Source of the DNA: Sphingomonas sp. Root241
Lineage (GTDB): Bacteria; Pseudomonadota; Alphaproteobacteria; Sphingomonadales; Sphingomonadaceae
Direction: 5' to 3'
Assembly (NCBI RefSeq): GCF_001428865.1
Contig: NZ_LMIV01000001.1
Coordinates: 367,776 to 431,775 of the forward strand
Length of the DNA stretch: 64,000 bases
Shown: positions 1 through 8,583 of the stretch, in pieces
Numbering within the stretch: position 1 is the first letter of the stretch
Layout: the number at the start of each line of letters is the position of its first letter
Position numbers and translations under genes: made by a program
Notes under the pieces: generated by a model
Database searches by the model: none
What the model was told of the DNA's origin: nothing
What the model saw: the letters and a program-made list of their open reading frames with translations, nothing else

Positions 1-467
1 AGACCAATCTGCTTGCACTCAACGCCACGATCGAGGCCGCCCGTGCCGGCGATGCCGGCCGCGGCTTCGCCGTCGTCGCGCAGGAAGTGAAGAGCCTCGC
101 CAGCCAGACCGCGCGCGCCACCGACGACATCGCCGCCAAGATCGCGTCGATCCAGTCGGCGACCAAATCGACCGTGGAGACCAACGCCTCGATCCGATCG
201 ACGGTCAACGAGGTTCAGGAAAGCGCCAACCGCATCCGCACCGCGATGGAGGTTCAGGCGCAGACCGTGACGGCGATCACCGCCGCGGTCGACGAGACCG
301 CGCTCGCCGCCGATTCGATGTCGGCGACGATCGGTGTGATCCGCGAGGACACCAAGACGGTGACCAGCGAGATCGACACGCTCCAGCACGATGTCGCTGA
401 AGTCGACGACCGCCTCAACCAGCTCCGCGCCGCCGCGGAGACCTTCTCGAGCTCGGTCGCCGCCTGA
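1..467 (+). CDS. Methyl-accepting chemotaxis protein, C-terminal part (5' truncated by window edge)
   Basis: Reading frame 3 is open from the first base and ends at a TGA at 465-467. The first visible residues ([21 protein letters not shown]) match the conserved hairpin tip of the chemoreceptor signalling domain, which contacts CheA and CheW. The rest is an Ala/Thr/Ser/Glu-rich heptad coiled coil, as in the descending helix of these receptors. There is no C-terminal CheR/CheB pentapeptide. The sensor domain and membrane segments, if any, lie outside the window, so the ligand cannot be judged. The family call is firm. Confidence 0.93.
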   Translation, partial: TNLLALNATIEAARAGDAGRGFAVVAQEVKSLASQTARATDDIAAKIASIQSATKSTVETNASIRSTVNEVQESANRIRTAMEVQAQTVTAITAAVDETALAADSMSATIGVIREDTKTVTSEIDTLQHDVAEVDDRLNQLRAAAETFSSSVAA

Positions 468-506
468 GCCTTGGCGCCGCCCGGGCCTTCGGGCTAGGGC
501 GGCGGC

Positions 507-1205
507 ATGACCCACATCCTTCTCACCGGCGCCAGCCGCGGGATCGGCGCCGCCATTGCCGACTCGCTGACGGGCGAGGGGCTGCGCCTCGTCGGGCAGA
601 GCACCCGCGGCGACATGCCCGCCGACTTCACCGATCCTGCCGCGCCGCAGGCATTGTGGCAGCAGGCGCTCGACGCACTCGACGGCCGCATCGACGTGCT
701 GATCAACAATGCCGGCATCTTCGAGAGCAACCCGCTCGATCTCGATCACGACGATTGGGTGGCGGGCTGGGAACGGACGATGCGCGTGAACCTGACCGCG
801 TCCGCAGAGCTGTGCCGGCTGGCGGTGCGCCACTGGCAGGCGGAGGGCCGCCCGGGCCGGATCGTCAACGTGGCCAGCCGCGCCGCCTATCGCGGCGACA
901 GCCCGGCGCACTGGCATTATGCCGCGTCCAAGGCCGGCATGGTCGGGATGACCAAGAGCATCGCCCGGGGCTATGCGCGCGACGGCATCCTCGCTCTTGC
1001 GATCTGTCCGGGCTTCACCATGACCGGAATGGCCGAGGACTATCTGGCCAGCCGCGGCGGCGACAAACTGCTCGCCGACATTCCGCTCGGCCGCGTCGCC
1101 GATCCCGAGGAAGTCGCAAAGCTCGCGCGGTTCTGCGCACTGGAAGCGCCGCCCTCGATGACCGGCGCGGTGCTCGACATCAACGGGGCGAGCTATGTCC
1201 GCTGA
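507..1205 (+). CDS. SDR family NAD(P)-dependent oxidoreductase
   Basis: A 232-residue classical short-chain dehydrogenase. The N-terminal TGASRGIG is the Rossmann cofactor loop, NNAG follows near residue 68, and the YAASK motif near residue 133 supplies the catalytic Tyr and Lys, preceded by a Ser in VASRA. The C-terminus keeps the ICPGFTMTGM segment usual after the active site. Substrate cannot be predicted; the FabG-like shape suggests a 3-oxo or hydroxy compound. The stop overlaps the start of prmA by 11 bases, so the two are probably cotranscribed and translationally coupled, although no functional link is known. Confidence 0.9.
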   Translation: MTHILLTGASRGIGAAIADSLTGEGLRLVGQSTRGDMPADFTDPAAPQALWQQALDALDGRIDVLINNAGIFESNPLDLDHDDWVAGWERTMRVNLTASAELCRLAVRHWQAEGRPGRIVNVASRAAYRGDSPAHWHYAASKAGMVGMTKSIARGYARDGILALAICPGFTMTGMAEDYLASRGGDKLLADIPLGRVADPEEVAKLARFCALEAPPSMTGAVLDINGASYVR

Positions 1206-2139
1206 GCCGGTCGACAGCTGGAAAGTGACCTTGCCATGCACCCGCGCCGAGGCCGAGGCGATCGACGCCGGCGAATTCGCGCTCGATGCGGTGCTGATGA
1301 CTACCGAAGAGGTCGAGGACGATGTCGAGCGCTGGCGGCTCGACGCCTATATGGAGGACGAACCCGACGCTGCGATGCTCCACGCCTTGCGCGCGCTCGT
1401 GCCGAGTGCGGCCCAGGTCGAGCCGGTGATCGAGGCGCTGACCGCCGAGGATTGGGTGGCGATGAGCCAGGAGGGGCTCGAACCGATCCGCGAGGGGCGG
1501 TTCGTCGTCCACACCAGCGCGCACCCGGTCGAGGCGCCGGCGGGCGGCCGCGCCTTCCTGATCGATGCCGGCCGCGCCTTCGGCACCGGGCATCATGCGA
1601 CGACCTCAGGGTGCCTCAGGATGCTCGATGCGATGGCGGACCGGACGTTCGCCAACATCATCGATGTCGGCACGGGCACCGGCCTACTCGCCTTCGCCGC
1701 GGCGCATCTCTGGCCGGACGCCAGGGTTGTCGCCACCGACATCGATCCTGCGGCGATCGACGTGACGCGTATCAACGCTGCCGACAATGATATCGCGGGG
1801 CTGGAGCTGATCGTCGCCGACGGCGCGCTGAGCGACGCGATCACTGCGCATGCGTCCTATGACCTGCTGATCGCCAACATCCTTGCCGGGCCCTTGGTGT
1901 CGATGGCGCCCGAGCTGGCGGCGATCGCCGATGCGCGTGCGACGATCGTGCTCGCGGGGCTGCTCGAGACGCAGCGCGAGCAGGTCGTCGCGGCGTTCGA
2001 GGCATGCGGCTGCCGACTGGAGGAGTTCGACCGCCGCGGCGACTGGACGATCCTGCGGCTCACCGCGGGTGCTGCGCGCTACATCCCCGCTTCGCCGCCC
2101 GATCCAAAGGGCCGCGACGGCTGGGCGCTGGATATTTAA
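1195..2139 (+). CDS. prmA: Ribosomal protein L11 methyltransferase
   Basis: A 314-residue PrmA-type SAM-dependent methyltransferase, which modifies lysines and the N-terminus of ribosomal protein L11. The SAM-binding loop DVGTGTGLLA lies near residues 159-168, followed by an acidic VVATDID strand end. The motif NILAGPL replaces the NPPY motif of other N-methyltransferases and is diagnostic of PrmA. The N-terminal 110 residues form the substrate-binding domain of the family. The ATG lies inside the end of the upstream SDR gene. The C-terminal tail (PASPPDPKGRDGWALDI) is slightly longer than usual. Confidence 0.93.
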   Translation: MSAEPVDSWKVTLPCTRAEAEAIDAGEFALDAVLMTTEEVEDDVERWRLDAYMEDEPDAAMLHALRALVPSAAQVEPVIEALTAEDWVAMSQEGLEPIREGRFVVHTSAHPVEAPAGGRAFLIDAGRAFGTGHHATTSGCLRMLDAMADRTFANIIDVGTGTGLLAFAAAHLWPDARVVATDIDPAAIDVTRINAADNDIAGLELIVADGALSDAITAHASYDLLIANILAGPLVSMAPELAAIADARATIVLAGLLETQREQVVAAFEACGCRLEEFDRRGDWTILRLTAGAARYIPASPPDPKGRDGWALDI

Positions 2140-2162
2140 GCCGAGGGCGTCCATCCAAAGCT

Positions 2163-2190
2163 CGTCACCCCCGCTTTCGCGGGGGTGACG
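2163..2190. repeat. Single REP palindrome (family A arm)
   Basis: A 28-bp perfect inverted repeat with the form CGTCACCCCCGC-TTTC-GCGGGGGTGACG. It sits between the convergent ends of prmA and phhA. It is one arm of the paired elements at 17784 and 34716. It may act as a bidirectional transcript-end hairpin, but it lacks a U-run. Confidence 0.85.
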
Positions 2191-2195
2191 GACGA

Positions 2196-3068
2196 TTAGC
2201 CAGCAGCTTTCGATGTCGCATATTCCTGCGTGCCGCGCGTGATCACGTCATCCTCGGGCAAGATCTCGCCCACCGGAATGTCCGGCAGCGGCAAGATCTC
2301 CTCGTAAAGCGGGGCGAAATCGGTCTCGATCGTCACGCGCAGCAGTTCGTCGAAGCTGGGGATGACGAAATAATTCTGCTGGAAATCGTCGATCCGATAT
2401 TCGGTACGCATCACGCGGCGGAGATCGAAGCCGATGCGATTGGGGCTCGGATCGTCGAGCGCGAAACGGCTCTCCGCCGAGCTCGATACGATTCCCGCGC
2501 CGTAGATGCGCAGCCCTTCGGCTTCCTGCACCAGCCCGAATTCGACGGTGTACCAATAGAGCCGGCCGAGCTGCTTGAGTGCGCCCAATTCCATCGCGCG
2601 GACGCCGCCGCGGCCATAGGCTGCGAGGTAATCGGCAAAGACGGGATCGGCGAGCATCGGCACATGGCCGAACACGTCGTGGAAGACGTCGGGCTCCTGC
2701 AGGTAATCGAGCTGATCGGGACGGCGGATGAAATTGCCCGCGACGAAGCGCCGGTTCGCCATGTGATCGAAGAACACCTCGTCGGGGACGAGTCCCGGCA
2801 CTGCGACGACCTGCCAGCCGGTGAGCTTCATCAGCCGCTCGGACAGTTCCTCGAAATTGGGGATGCCCGATTCGGAGAGTCGTAGTGCTTCGAGGCCCTT
2901 GAGATAGGCTTGGGATGCGCGGCCGGGGAGGAGCTTTGCCTGACGCTCGAACAGCGTGTCCCAGGTGGCGTGCTCCTCGGCAGTGTACGCCCGCCAGTTC
3001 TGCGGTATCGTCCAGTCGGACGCGGCGCCTTCGGGGGGGCGCTCCAGCACATGGGTATCCTTTGTCAT
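2196..3068 (-). CDS. phhA: Phenylalanine 4-monooxygenase (phenylalanine hydroxylase)
   Basis: A 290-residue bacterial phenylalanine hydroxylase, converting L-Phe to L-Tyr with a pterin cofactor, O2 and non-heme iron. The iron facial triad is visible: His130 and His135 in FHDVFGH, and the Glu of YTVEFGL about 40 residues later. The motif VPGLVPDEVFFDHMANRRF is typical of the short bacterial enzymes that lack the mammalian regulatory domain. The length matches the family. It is divergent from the TIGR02117 gene with only 25 bp between starts, so promoters must overlap. No phhB (pterin dehydratase) is adjacent. Confidence 0.95.
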   Translation of the reverse strand: MTKDTHVLERPPEGAASDWTIPQNWRAYTAEEHATWDTLFERQAKLLPGRASQAYLKGLEALRLSESGIPNFEELSERLMKLTGWQVVAVPGLVPDEVFFDHMANRRFVAGNFIRRPDQLDYLQEPDVFHDVFGHVPMLADPVFADYLAAYGRGGVRAMELGALKQLGRLYWYTVEFGLVQEAEGLRIYGAGIVSSSAESRFALDDPSPNRIGFDLRRVMRTEYRIDDFQQNYFVIPSFDELLRVTIETDFAPLYEEILPLPDIPVGEILPEDDVITRGTQEYATSKAAG

Positions 3069-3093
3069 CGGAACCGGTCTAGCATTGTTGCAA

Positions 3094-3750
3094 ATGATAC
3101 GAAACGGCCTCGTACGGGCGGCGCACTGGACAAAGAGGGCGTTGCTCGCCTTTGGCGCGGTGGTCCTGTGCTATCTCGCGGCGGCGCTGGTGGGAAGCGC
3201 CATCCCCGCCAATCGCGACTGGAAGCCTCCGGCACAGGGCATGACGATCTATGTCGCCGATAACGGCGTGCACACCGATCTGGTGCTGCCGGCGCGGGAC
3301 TTCGCCGATCTGGTGCACCCCGAGCATTTCGCCGACCCGGCGCAGGCGGCGCAGCCGATGTTGATGTTCGGCTGGGGCGACCGCGATTTCTATCTCAACA
3401 CGCCGACCTGGTGGGACATGAACCCGTTCCGCGTTGCGCGTGCGCTGGCCGGGATGGGGCCGACGGTAGTGCATGTCTCGGCGGTGCCCGAGCCGCGGTC
3501 GGCTGCGAAGACACGCATGCTCGTGCTGCGAGCGGAGGAATATACCCGGCTCGTCACTTATGTCCGCGGCACCTTCGCGGCCGGACCGCCGATAAGGGGC
3601 TATGGCGGGCATGACGCTTTCTATGCAGCCCGTGGCGGCTACAGTGCGTTGAGGACCTGCAACGAATGGAGCGCGGCCGGCCTGCGGGTCGCCGGCGTGC
3701 GGATGGGGGTATGGACGCCCTTCGCCTTTGGAGTGATGCAATGGCTTTGA
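3094..3750 (+). CDS. TIGR02117/DUF2459 family protein
   Basis: A 218-residue protein with one N-terminal membrane segment (about residues 14-32) followed by the DUF2459 domain, recognisable by NGVHTDLVLP, GWGDRDFYL and a C-terminal RTCNEWSAAGLRVAG segment. The conserved His, Asn and Cys suggest a papain-like (NlpC/P60-related) fold, but no activity is established for the family. The ATG at 3094 is chosen because the frame upstream runs antisense through phhA. It overlaps the next gene by 10 bases, suggesting coupling with the hydrolase. Confidence 0.8.
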   Translation: MIRNGLVRAAHWTKRALLAFGAVVLCYLAAALVGSAIPANRDWKPPAQGMTIYVADNGVHTDLVLPARDFADLVHPEHFADPAQAAQPMLMFGWGDRDFYLNTPTWWDMNPFRVARALAGMGPTVVHVSAVPEPRSAAKTRMLVLRAEEYTRLVTYVRGTFAAGPPIRGYGGHDAFYAARGGYSALRTCNEWSAAGLRVAGVRMGVWTPFAFGVMQWL

Positions 3751-4487
3751 AGCTGGCGGTACCGACCTCGAACAGCGTTCCGCCGCCCGCATTGGCGCTG
3801 CTTTCCGAAGGACCGCGCGCGGCATGGGGACTGGGCCGGCTGATCCGCGAATGGAAGACGCTGGAAGACGTGCCGCCCGGCGACGGCCGCCCGGTGATAG
3901 TGCTCCCCGGGCTGACCAATTCGGACCGCTCGACCTTCGTGATGCGGCGCTATCTCAACCGGCTCGGCTATCGTGCCGAAGGCTGGGATCTCGGCCGCAA
4001 TCTGGGCGTGCGCGCGATCGGGCCCGAGGGCGAGCGGCTGATGGAGCGGATCGCCGCGGTGCATGCCGAGACCGGCGAAAAGGTGACGTTGGTCGGTATA
4101 TCGCTCGGCGGGATCATGGCGCGGGTCGCGGCGCAGCGGCATCCCGAGCTGGTGCGCGAAGTGATCACGATCAGCTCGCCCTTCGCCGGCCCGCCGACCT
4201 GCACCAATGTCTGGCGCCCCTTCGAGTGGCTGACCGGTGAGAAGATCGACGATCCGGCGCTGAACGCGCGGCTGGAGGAGGCGGCGCGGCCGCTGCCGGT
4301 GCCGTCGACTTCGATCTGGAGCCATAGCGACGGGCTGGTGAACGGGCTGATCTGCCGCGAGCCCGAGGGTTCGGGCGGTCGTGCGATTGAAGTCAGCAGC
4401 AGCCACTTATGGGTGCAGATGAAGCCCGAAGTGCTGCGCGCGGTGGCCGAAGTGCTGGGTGGTCAGTTGGGGTCCGACGCGCGGTAG
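3741..4487 (+). CDS. Alpha/beta hydrolase (lipase/esterase-like)
   Basis: A 248-residue alpha/beta hydrolase. The oxyanion strand PVIVLPGLTNS precedes the nucleophile elbow GISLGG, with Ser near residue 118. A candidate acidic residue lies in SHSDGLV and the His in SSSHLWV. There is no signal peptide, so it is probably cytoplasmic. A ribosome site (GGAGTG) lies at 3730. The start is inside the end of the TIGR02117 gene. Its 3' end overlaps the convergent lipoprotein gene by 25 bases. Substrate unknown. Confidence 0.82.
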   Translation: MALKLAVPTSNSVPPPALALLSEGPRAAWGLGRLIREWKTLEDVPPGDGRPVIVLPGLTNSDRSTFVMRRYLNRLGYRAEGWDLGRNLGVRAIGPEGERLMERIAAVHAETGEKVTLVGISLGGIMARVAAQRHPELVREVITISSPFAGPPTCTNVWRPFEWLTGEKIDDPALNARLEEAARPLPVPSTSIWSHSDGLVNGLICREPEGSGGRAIEVSSSHLWVQMKPEVLRAVAEVLGGQLGSDAR

Positions 4488-4747
4488 CCGTCATAGGCCT
4501 GGCAATTGTCGGGGTTCTTCCTGCATTCCTTCTCGCGCTTGCGGCGTTCCTTGCCCTCCCGGGCTTCCTTTTCGCGCATCTTCTTGCCGTAGTTTCGGTC
4601 CGATTCTTCCTGGCTGGTCGTGGTCCAGTCGACAGCCTGGCTGCCTGCCTTGACCGGCAGCGTGGCGACGTCCCACGCGGTCTTGGCGATGCAGCCGCCC
4701 GAGAGCAGGGGCAGCAGGGCGATGAGCGGAACGAGCAACTTGCGCAT
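4463..4747 (-). CDS. Small lysine/glutamate-rich lipoprotein
   Basis: A 94-residue predicted lipoprotein. The signal peptide MRKLLVPLIALLPLLSGG leads to a lipobox with Cys19 (LSGGC). After a short ordered stretch (TAWDVATLPVKAGSQAVDW) comes a highly charged Lys/Glu/Arg segment with two Cys residues, CRKNPDNC, that could form a small loop. Similar short sphingomonad lipoproteins are annotated only as hypothetical. It begins 5 bases after the GDPD gene stop on the same strand, so it is probably the second gene of that transcript. Confidence 0.7.
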   Translation of the reverse strand: MRKLLVPLIALLPLLSGGCIAKTAWDVATLPVKAGSQAVDWTTTSQEESDRNYGKKMREKEAREGKERRKREKECRKNPDNCQAYDGYRASDPN

Positions 4748-4752
4748 GGGTC

Positions 4753-5820
4753 TTACCTTCGATGGGCGGGCGAAGCGGAAGCGGACGCACGCGCTGACAC
4801 AGCTATATATGGGTAATCGCTGAATAATCCGTCGACGCCAAGTCCGATGAAATACGCGATTTCCTCGGCAAGCCGACCATGTTCGGCGGGACCGCCCGTC
4901 GTCCGATACGCGGGGAGCAGGAAGAAATTCTCGGCGCGGAAGGTCCAGGGATGGACCTTGAGCCCCGCGGCGTGCGCATCGGCGACCAGGCGGGTGGTGG
5001 CGCCCGATGGGGACAAGATCATCGTCCGTTCGGGTCCGATCCCCGCAGCATATTTTGCGACGCGGGCAAGCCCCTCGGGCGTCGCCATCGCGGCATAGCT
5101 GGGTTCGGCACCGTCGGCAGGACCGCCGCTCGCGCTCATCAGCTGGATGAGCGGCACGCGAGTCATGCCCTTCAATTTCCTGAGATTGGCGACTTCGAAC
5201 GACTGGATGAAGACCGGCGCGTCGGCGCGATCCCATCCTGCTTCGTGCAGCTTCGCCACCAGCCGTTCCTCGAGCGGGAGGCCGATCGAGGCGAAATAGC
5301 TCGGATGCTTGGTTTCGGGATAGATGCCGATCGTGCGGCCGGATTCGCGCGATGCCTTTTTGGCGAGCGCGATGATCTCGTCGAGCGTCGGGATCTCGGC
5401 CTGGCCGTCATAGCGCGTGTTGCCGGGACGGAGCTGGGGCAGGCGCTCCTTCGCGCGGAGCGTCTTCAATTCGGCGAGCGTGAAATCCTCGGTGAACCAG
5501 CCGGTCACCGGCGCGCCGTCGATCGTCTTGGTCGCCTTGCGTGCCGCGAATTCCGGGTGCGCGGCCACATCCGTCGTGCCCGAAATCTCGTTCTCGTGCC
5601 GCGCGACGAGCACCCCGTCCTTGGTGGGCACGAGGTCGGGCTCGATGAAATCGGCACCCTGCTCGATCGCCAACTGGTACGAAAGGAGCGTGTGCTCGGG
5701 GCGTTCGCCGCTGGCGCCGCGATGCGCGATGACGATGGGCCGGTTTGCCATGCTGCTTTCCTGCACGCCGACACAGCCCTGCGCCAGCAGCAAGGCCGCG
5801 ACTGCCAGCGATCTTGCCAC
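4753..5820 (-). CDS. Glycerophosphodiester phosphodiesterase, exported
   Basis: A 355-residue GDPD-family enzyme, releasing glycerol 3-phosphate from glycerophosphodiesters. The catalytic motifs are present: HRGASGERPEHT, then the acidic pair in EPDLVPTKDG and the second His in VARHE. The GTG at 5820 is chosen because it has a good ribosome site (GGAAAG, 4-base spacing) and gives a lipoprotein-type signal (LAVAALLLAQGC). An ATG at 5751 would give a leaderless form. The exported form fits the usual periplasmic role. It is divergent from the XdhC gene by 56 bp. Confidence 0.9.
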   Translation of the reverse strand: MARSLAVAALLLAQGCVGVQESSMANRPIVIAHRGASGERPEHTLLSYQLAIEQGADFIEPDLVPTKDGVLVARHENEISGTTDVAAHPEFAARKATKTIDGAPVTGWFTEDFTLAELKTLRAKERLPQLRPGNTRYDGQAEIPTLDEIIALAKKASRESGRTIGIYPETKHPSYFASIGLPLEERLVAKLHEAGWDRADAPVFIQSFEVANLRKLKGMTRVPLIQLMSASGGPADGAEPSYAAMATPEGLARVAKYAAGIGPERTMILSPSGATTRLVADAHAAGLKVHPWTFRAENFFLLPAYRTTGGPAEHGRLAEEIAYFIGLGVDGLFSDYPYIAVSARASASASPAHRR

Positions 5821-5876
5821 GAAACTTTCCACAGGCCAGGCGTTATCGGACGGTTGTGACGGAAGCGAGGCGAAGC

Positions 5877-6791
5877 GTGGCGGAAAACGACAGCGTGCTG
5901 GCAGCCGCACGTGCCTGGGCGGGAAGCCGGATGGCGATCGCCACGGTGGTCTCGACCTGGGGCTCGGCACCGCGGCCGCGCGGGAGCCACATGCTGGTGC
6001 GCGACGATGGCCGTTTCGAAGGCTCGGTCTCGGGCGGCTGCGTCGAGAACGACATATTGGCGACCGCCGAGGACGTCCTCGCCGGTGCGCCCGCCACAGT
6101 GAAGAGCTACGGCGTCGCCGATCCCGCGGCATGGGAAGTCGGGCTGCCGTGCGGCGGCGAGATTTCGGTGCTCGTCCAGCCGGTATCGGCCGAAGGATTT
6201 CATCCGCAGCTGTTCGAGGCGATCGAGAGCGCCCGCGCCAACGGCACCAGTTTCGACGTGGCCACCGATTTCGCCACGGGGCGCAGCATGCCCGGATCGG
6301 CGGGCGATTTCGTCAATCGCTACGATCCGCCGCGCCGTCTGGTGATCGTCGGTGCCGTCCAGATCGCGCAGCGGCTGGCGGGGCTGGCGCGCGAACTCGG
6401 AATCGTCACCCATGTGATCGATCCGCGCGGGAGATTTCTGACGGCCGAGCGTTTTCCCGGCGTGATCCTCGACGACCGCTGGCCCGACGAGGCCGTGACC
6501 GCATTGAAGCCCGATCCCGCCACAGCAGTGGTGACGCTCAGCCATGACCCCAAGATCGACGATCCGGCACTGATCGCCGCGCTCGCCCATCCGACCGGCT
6601 ATGTCGCCGCGCTCGGCTCGCGCCGGAGCCATGCGGCGCGGCTGGAACGGCTGGCGGCTGCGGGAGTGGTGGAGGCCGATCTCACTCGGATCGACGGCCC
6701 CGCCGGGATCGATATCGGCAGCATCGGGCCCGCCGAGATCGCGCTGTCGATCGCCGCCGCGATGGTGAGGAGCTTCCATGCTGACGCCTGA
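5877..6791 (+). CDS. XdhC/CoxI family protein (molybdenum cofactor insertion chaperone)
   Basis: A 304-residue XdhC-type protein; such proteins bind molybdenum cofactor, promote its sulfuration and deliver it to xanthine-dehydrogenase-family enzymes. The N-terminal domain contains STWGSAPRPRGSHML and SVSGGCVENDI, and the C-terminal Rossmann-like domain contains RLVIVGAVQIAQRL and ALGSRRSHAARLERL. The GTG start has GAGG 6 bases upstream. It overlaps the MocA-like gene by 14 bases. The only client candidate in the window is the molybdenum hydroxylase at 39610-41850. Confidence 0.9.
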   Translation: MAENDSVLAAARAWAGSRMAIATVVSTWGSAPRPRGSHMLVRDDGRFEGSVSGGCVENDILATAEDVLAGAPATVKSYGVADPAAWEVGLPCGGEISVLVQPVSAEGFHPQLFEAIESARANGTSFDVATDFATGRSMPGSAGDFVNRYDPPRRLVIVGAVQIAQRLAGLARELGIVTHVIDPRGRFLTAERFPGVILDDRWPDEAVTALKPDPATAVVTLSHDPKIDDPALIAALAHPTGYVAALGSRRSHAARLERLAAAGVVEADLTRIDGPAGIDIGSIGPAEIALSIAAAMVRSFHADA

Positions 6792-7371
6792 ACGAACCGC
6801 CCTGGTGCTGCTCGCCGCGGGGCGCTCGCGCCGCTTCGACGGCGACAAGCTCGCCGAGCCGTTCCTCGACAAGCCGCTCGCATATCATGTCGTGACTGCG
6901 CTCGAGAATGTGCCCTTCCTGGCGCGGGTCGCAGTGGTCTCCGGCACCAGCCTCGATTTCGCGGCCTTGGGCTATCGCGTGGAGGAGAATCCCGATCCGT
7001 CGCTCGGACAGGCGCGCTCGCTGTGCCACGGAGTCATGGTCGCGAAAGCGGCGGGGGCCGACGCGGTGCTGGTGGCGCTGGCGGACATGCCGCGCGTGAC
7101 CGCGGCGCACATCTACCGGATGTTCGACGCGGCCGACGGGCTCGACACCGTCGTCGCGTCGAGCAACGGGGCGCAACCCTGCCCTCCGGCATTGTTCGGC
7201 AGCCATTTGTTCGATGACCTGCTCGATCTGGAAGGGGACGAGGGCGCGCGGGAGCTGATCCGGCGCGGGCACCATGTCGTGACCAGCCCGGCCGAGCTGG
7301 TCGACGTCGATACTCGCGCCGATCTCGAGGAGCTGCGCCAGCTCTACGGCCTGGAGACCGACGGCAAATAG
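6778..7371 (+). CDS. MobA/MocA-like nucleotidyltransferase (molybdenum cofactor)
   Basis: A 197-residue NTP-transferase with the N-terminal LLAAGRSRRFDGDKL signature, which is the nucleotide-binding loop with the conserved Lys. ENPDPSLGQARSL and LVALADMPRVT are further family motifs. Proteins of this kind attach CMP or GMP to molybdopterin to form the dinucleotide cofactor of Mo hydroxylases. The overlap with the XdhC gene indicates one transcript, and XdhC beside MocA is a recurrent pairing. Whether it makes the cytosine or guanine form cannot be told from inspection. Confidence 0.87.
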   Translation: MLTPERTALVLLAAGRSRRFDGDKLAEPFLDKPLAYHVVTALENVPFLARVAVVSGTSLDFAALGYRVEENPDPSLGQARSLCHGVMVAKAAGADAVLVALADMPRVTAAHIYRMFDAADGLDTVVASSNGAQPCPPALFGSHLFDDLLDLEGDEGARELIRRGHHVVTSPAELVDVDTRADLEELRQLYGLETDGK

Positions 7372-7377
7372 CCCGGC

Positions 7378-8583
7378 TTATTCGTGCCGCAGCGCGTCGA
7401 TCGGGTTGAGACTCGCGGCGCGGCGTGCGGGGAAATAGCCGAACACCACGCCGATCAGCGCCGATACCAGGAAGGCGATGACGTTGATCTGCGGCTCGAA
7501 CATCCATTCGACCTGCATCAGCGGCGCGAGGCCGAGCACGACCAATTGGGCGACGACCAGCCCGACCAGCCCGCCGAGGCACGACAGCACCACGGCCTCC
7601 ATCAGGAATTGCATCAGCACTTCGCTGGCGACGGCGCCGATGGCGAGGCGGATGCCGATCTCGCGGGTGCGCTCAGTGACCGAGACGAGCATGATGTTCA
7701 TGATGCCGATGCCGCCCACCACGAGGCTGATCGCGGCCACCGCAGTGACGATCTGGGTGAGCAAGGTGGTGATGCCGGTCAGCGTCTGGCTGATCTGCGC
7801 GGTGTCGAAGATGTTGAAATCGTCGTCCTTGCCGGCGGTGATGCTGCGGCGTTCGCGCAGCACCTGCTTGATCGATTCCTGGACCTGCGCGCCGTCATAG
7901 GCCGGATCGACGCCGACCAGCATCAGCCGGATGTCGCGATTGCCGGTGAAGCGGCGCTGGACCTGCTTGATCGGCATGATGATCACGTCGTCCTGATCGC
8001 CGAACCCGCCCTGGCCGCGGGTCGAGAGCACGCCGATCACGTCGCACGAGATGCCGTTGACCCGCAGCCGATCGCCCACCGCCTCGCCGCCGCGGAACAG
8101 GTTGGTGCGGATCGTGTTGCCGATGATGCAGACGGCCTTGCCGGCCTGTTCCTCGGCGCGCGTGAAGATACGGCCGGAGACCAGCGGCCAAGGCTGGACC
8201 TGGAAGAAGGCGTTGGTGGTGCCGTTGATCGTCGTCGACCAATTGGCGCCCTGATAGATCACCGTCGCAGTCGATTGTGCCTGCGGGGCGACTGCGTTGA
8301 CGCCGGCGACCTGCCGCGCGACCGCCTCGACATCCTCTTCCTTGAAGTCCGGAGGACGCGGCCCGCCGCCGCCGCGGCCGAAGCCCTGGCCCGGGCGGAT
8401 CTGGAGGACATTGGTGCCCAGGCTCGCGACCTGCTGCTGCGCGGCCTTGGTGGTCGCCTTGCCGAGCGTGACCATCGCCACCACCGCGGCGACGCCGATG
8501 ATGATGCCGAGCGTCGTGAGGAACGAGCGGAGCTTGTGACGAAAGATCGAGCGGATCGCGAGGATGAAGGTGGTGCCGAACAT
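7378..8583 (-). CDS. ABC transporter permease, MacB/FtsX type
   Basis: A 401-residue permease with the MacB topology: one N-terminal membrane helix (ILAIRSIFRHKLRSFLTTLG), a large periplasmic MacB_PCD domain (about residues 50-270) and three C-terminal helices. VGGIGIMNIMLVSVTERTREIGIRLAIGA is the FtsX-family signature. It starts in a one-base overlap with the stop of the ATPase gene. Together with the ATPase, the HlyD-type adaptor and the NodT protein it makes a tripartite efflux pump, probably for macrolide-like molecules or peptides; the substrate is unknown. Confidence 0.92.
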   Translation of the reverse strand: MFGTTFILAIRSIFRHKLRSFLTTLGIIIGVAAVVAMVTLGKATTKAAQQQVASLGTNVLQIRPGQGFGRGGGGPRPPDFKEEDVEAVARQVAGVNAVAPQAQSTATVIYQGANWSTTINGTTNAFFQVQPWPLVSGRIFTRAEEQAGKAVCIIGNTIRTNLFRGGEAVGDRLRVNGISCDVIGVLSTRGQGGFGDQDDVIIMPIKQVQRRFTGNRDIRLMLVGVDPAYDGAQVQESIKQVLRERRSITAGKDDDFNIFDTAQISQTLTGITTLLTQIVTAVAAISLVVGGIGIMNIMLVSVTERTREIGIRLAIGAVASEVLMQFLMEAVVLSCLGGLVGLVVAQLVVLGLAPLMQVEWMFEPQINVIAFLVSALIGVVFGYFPARRAASLNPIDALRHE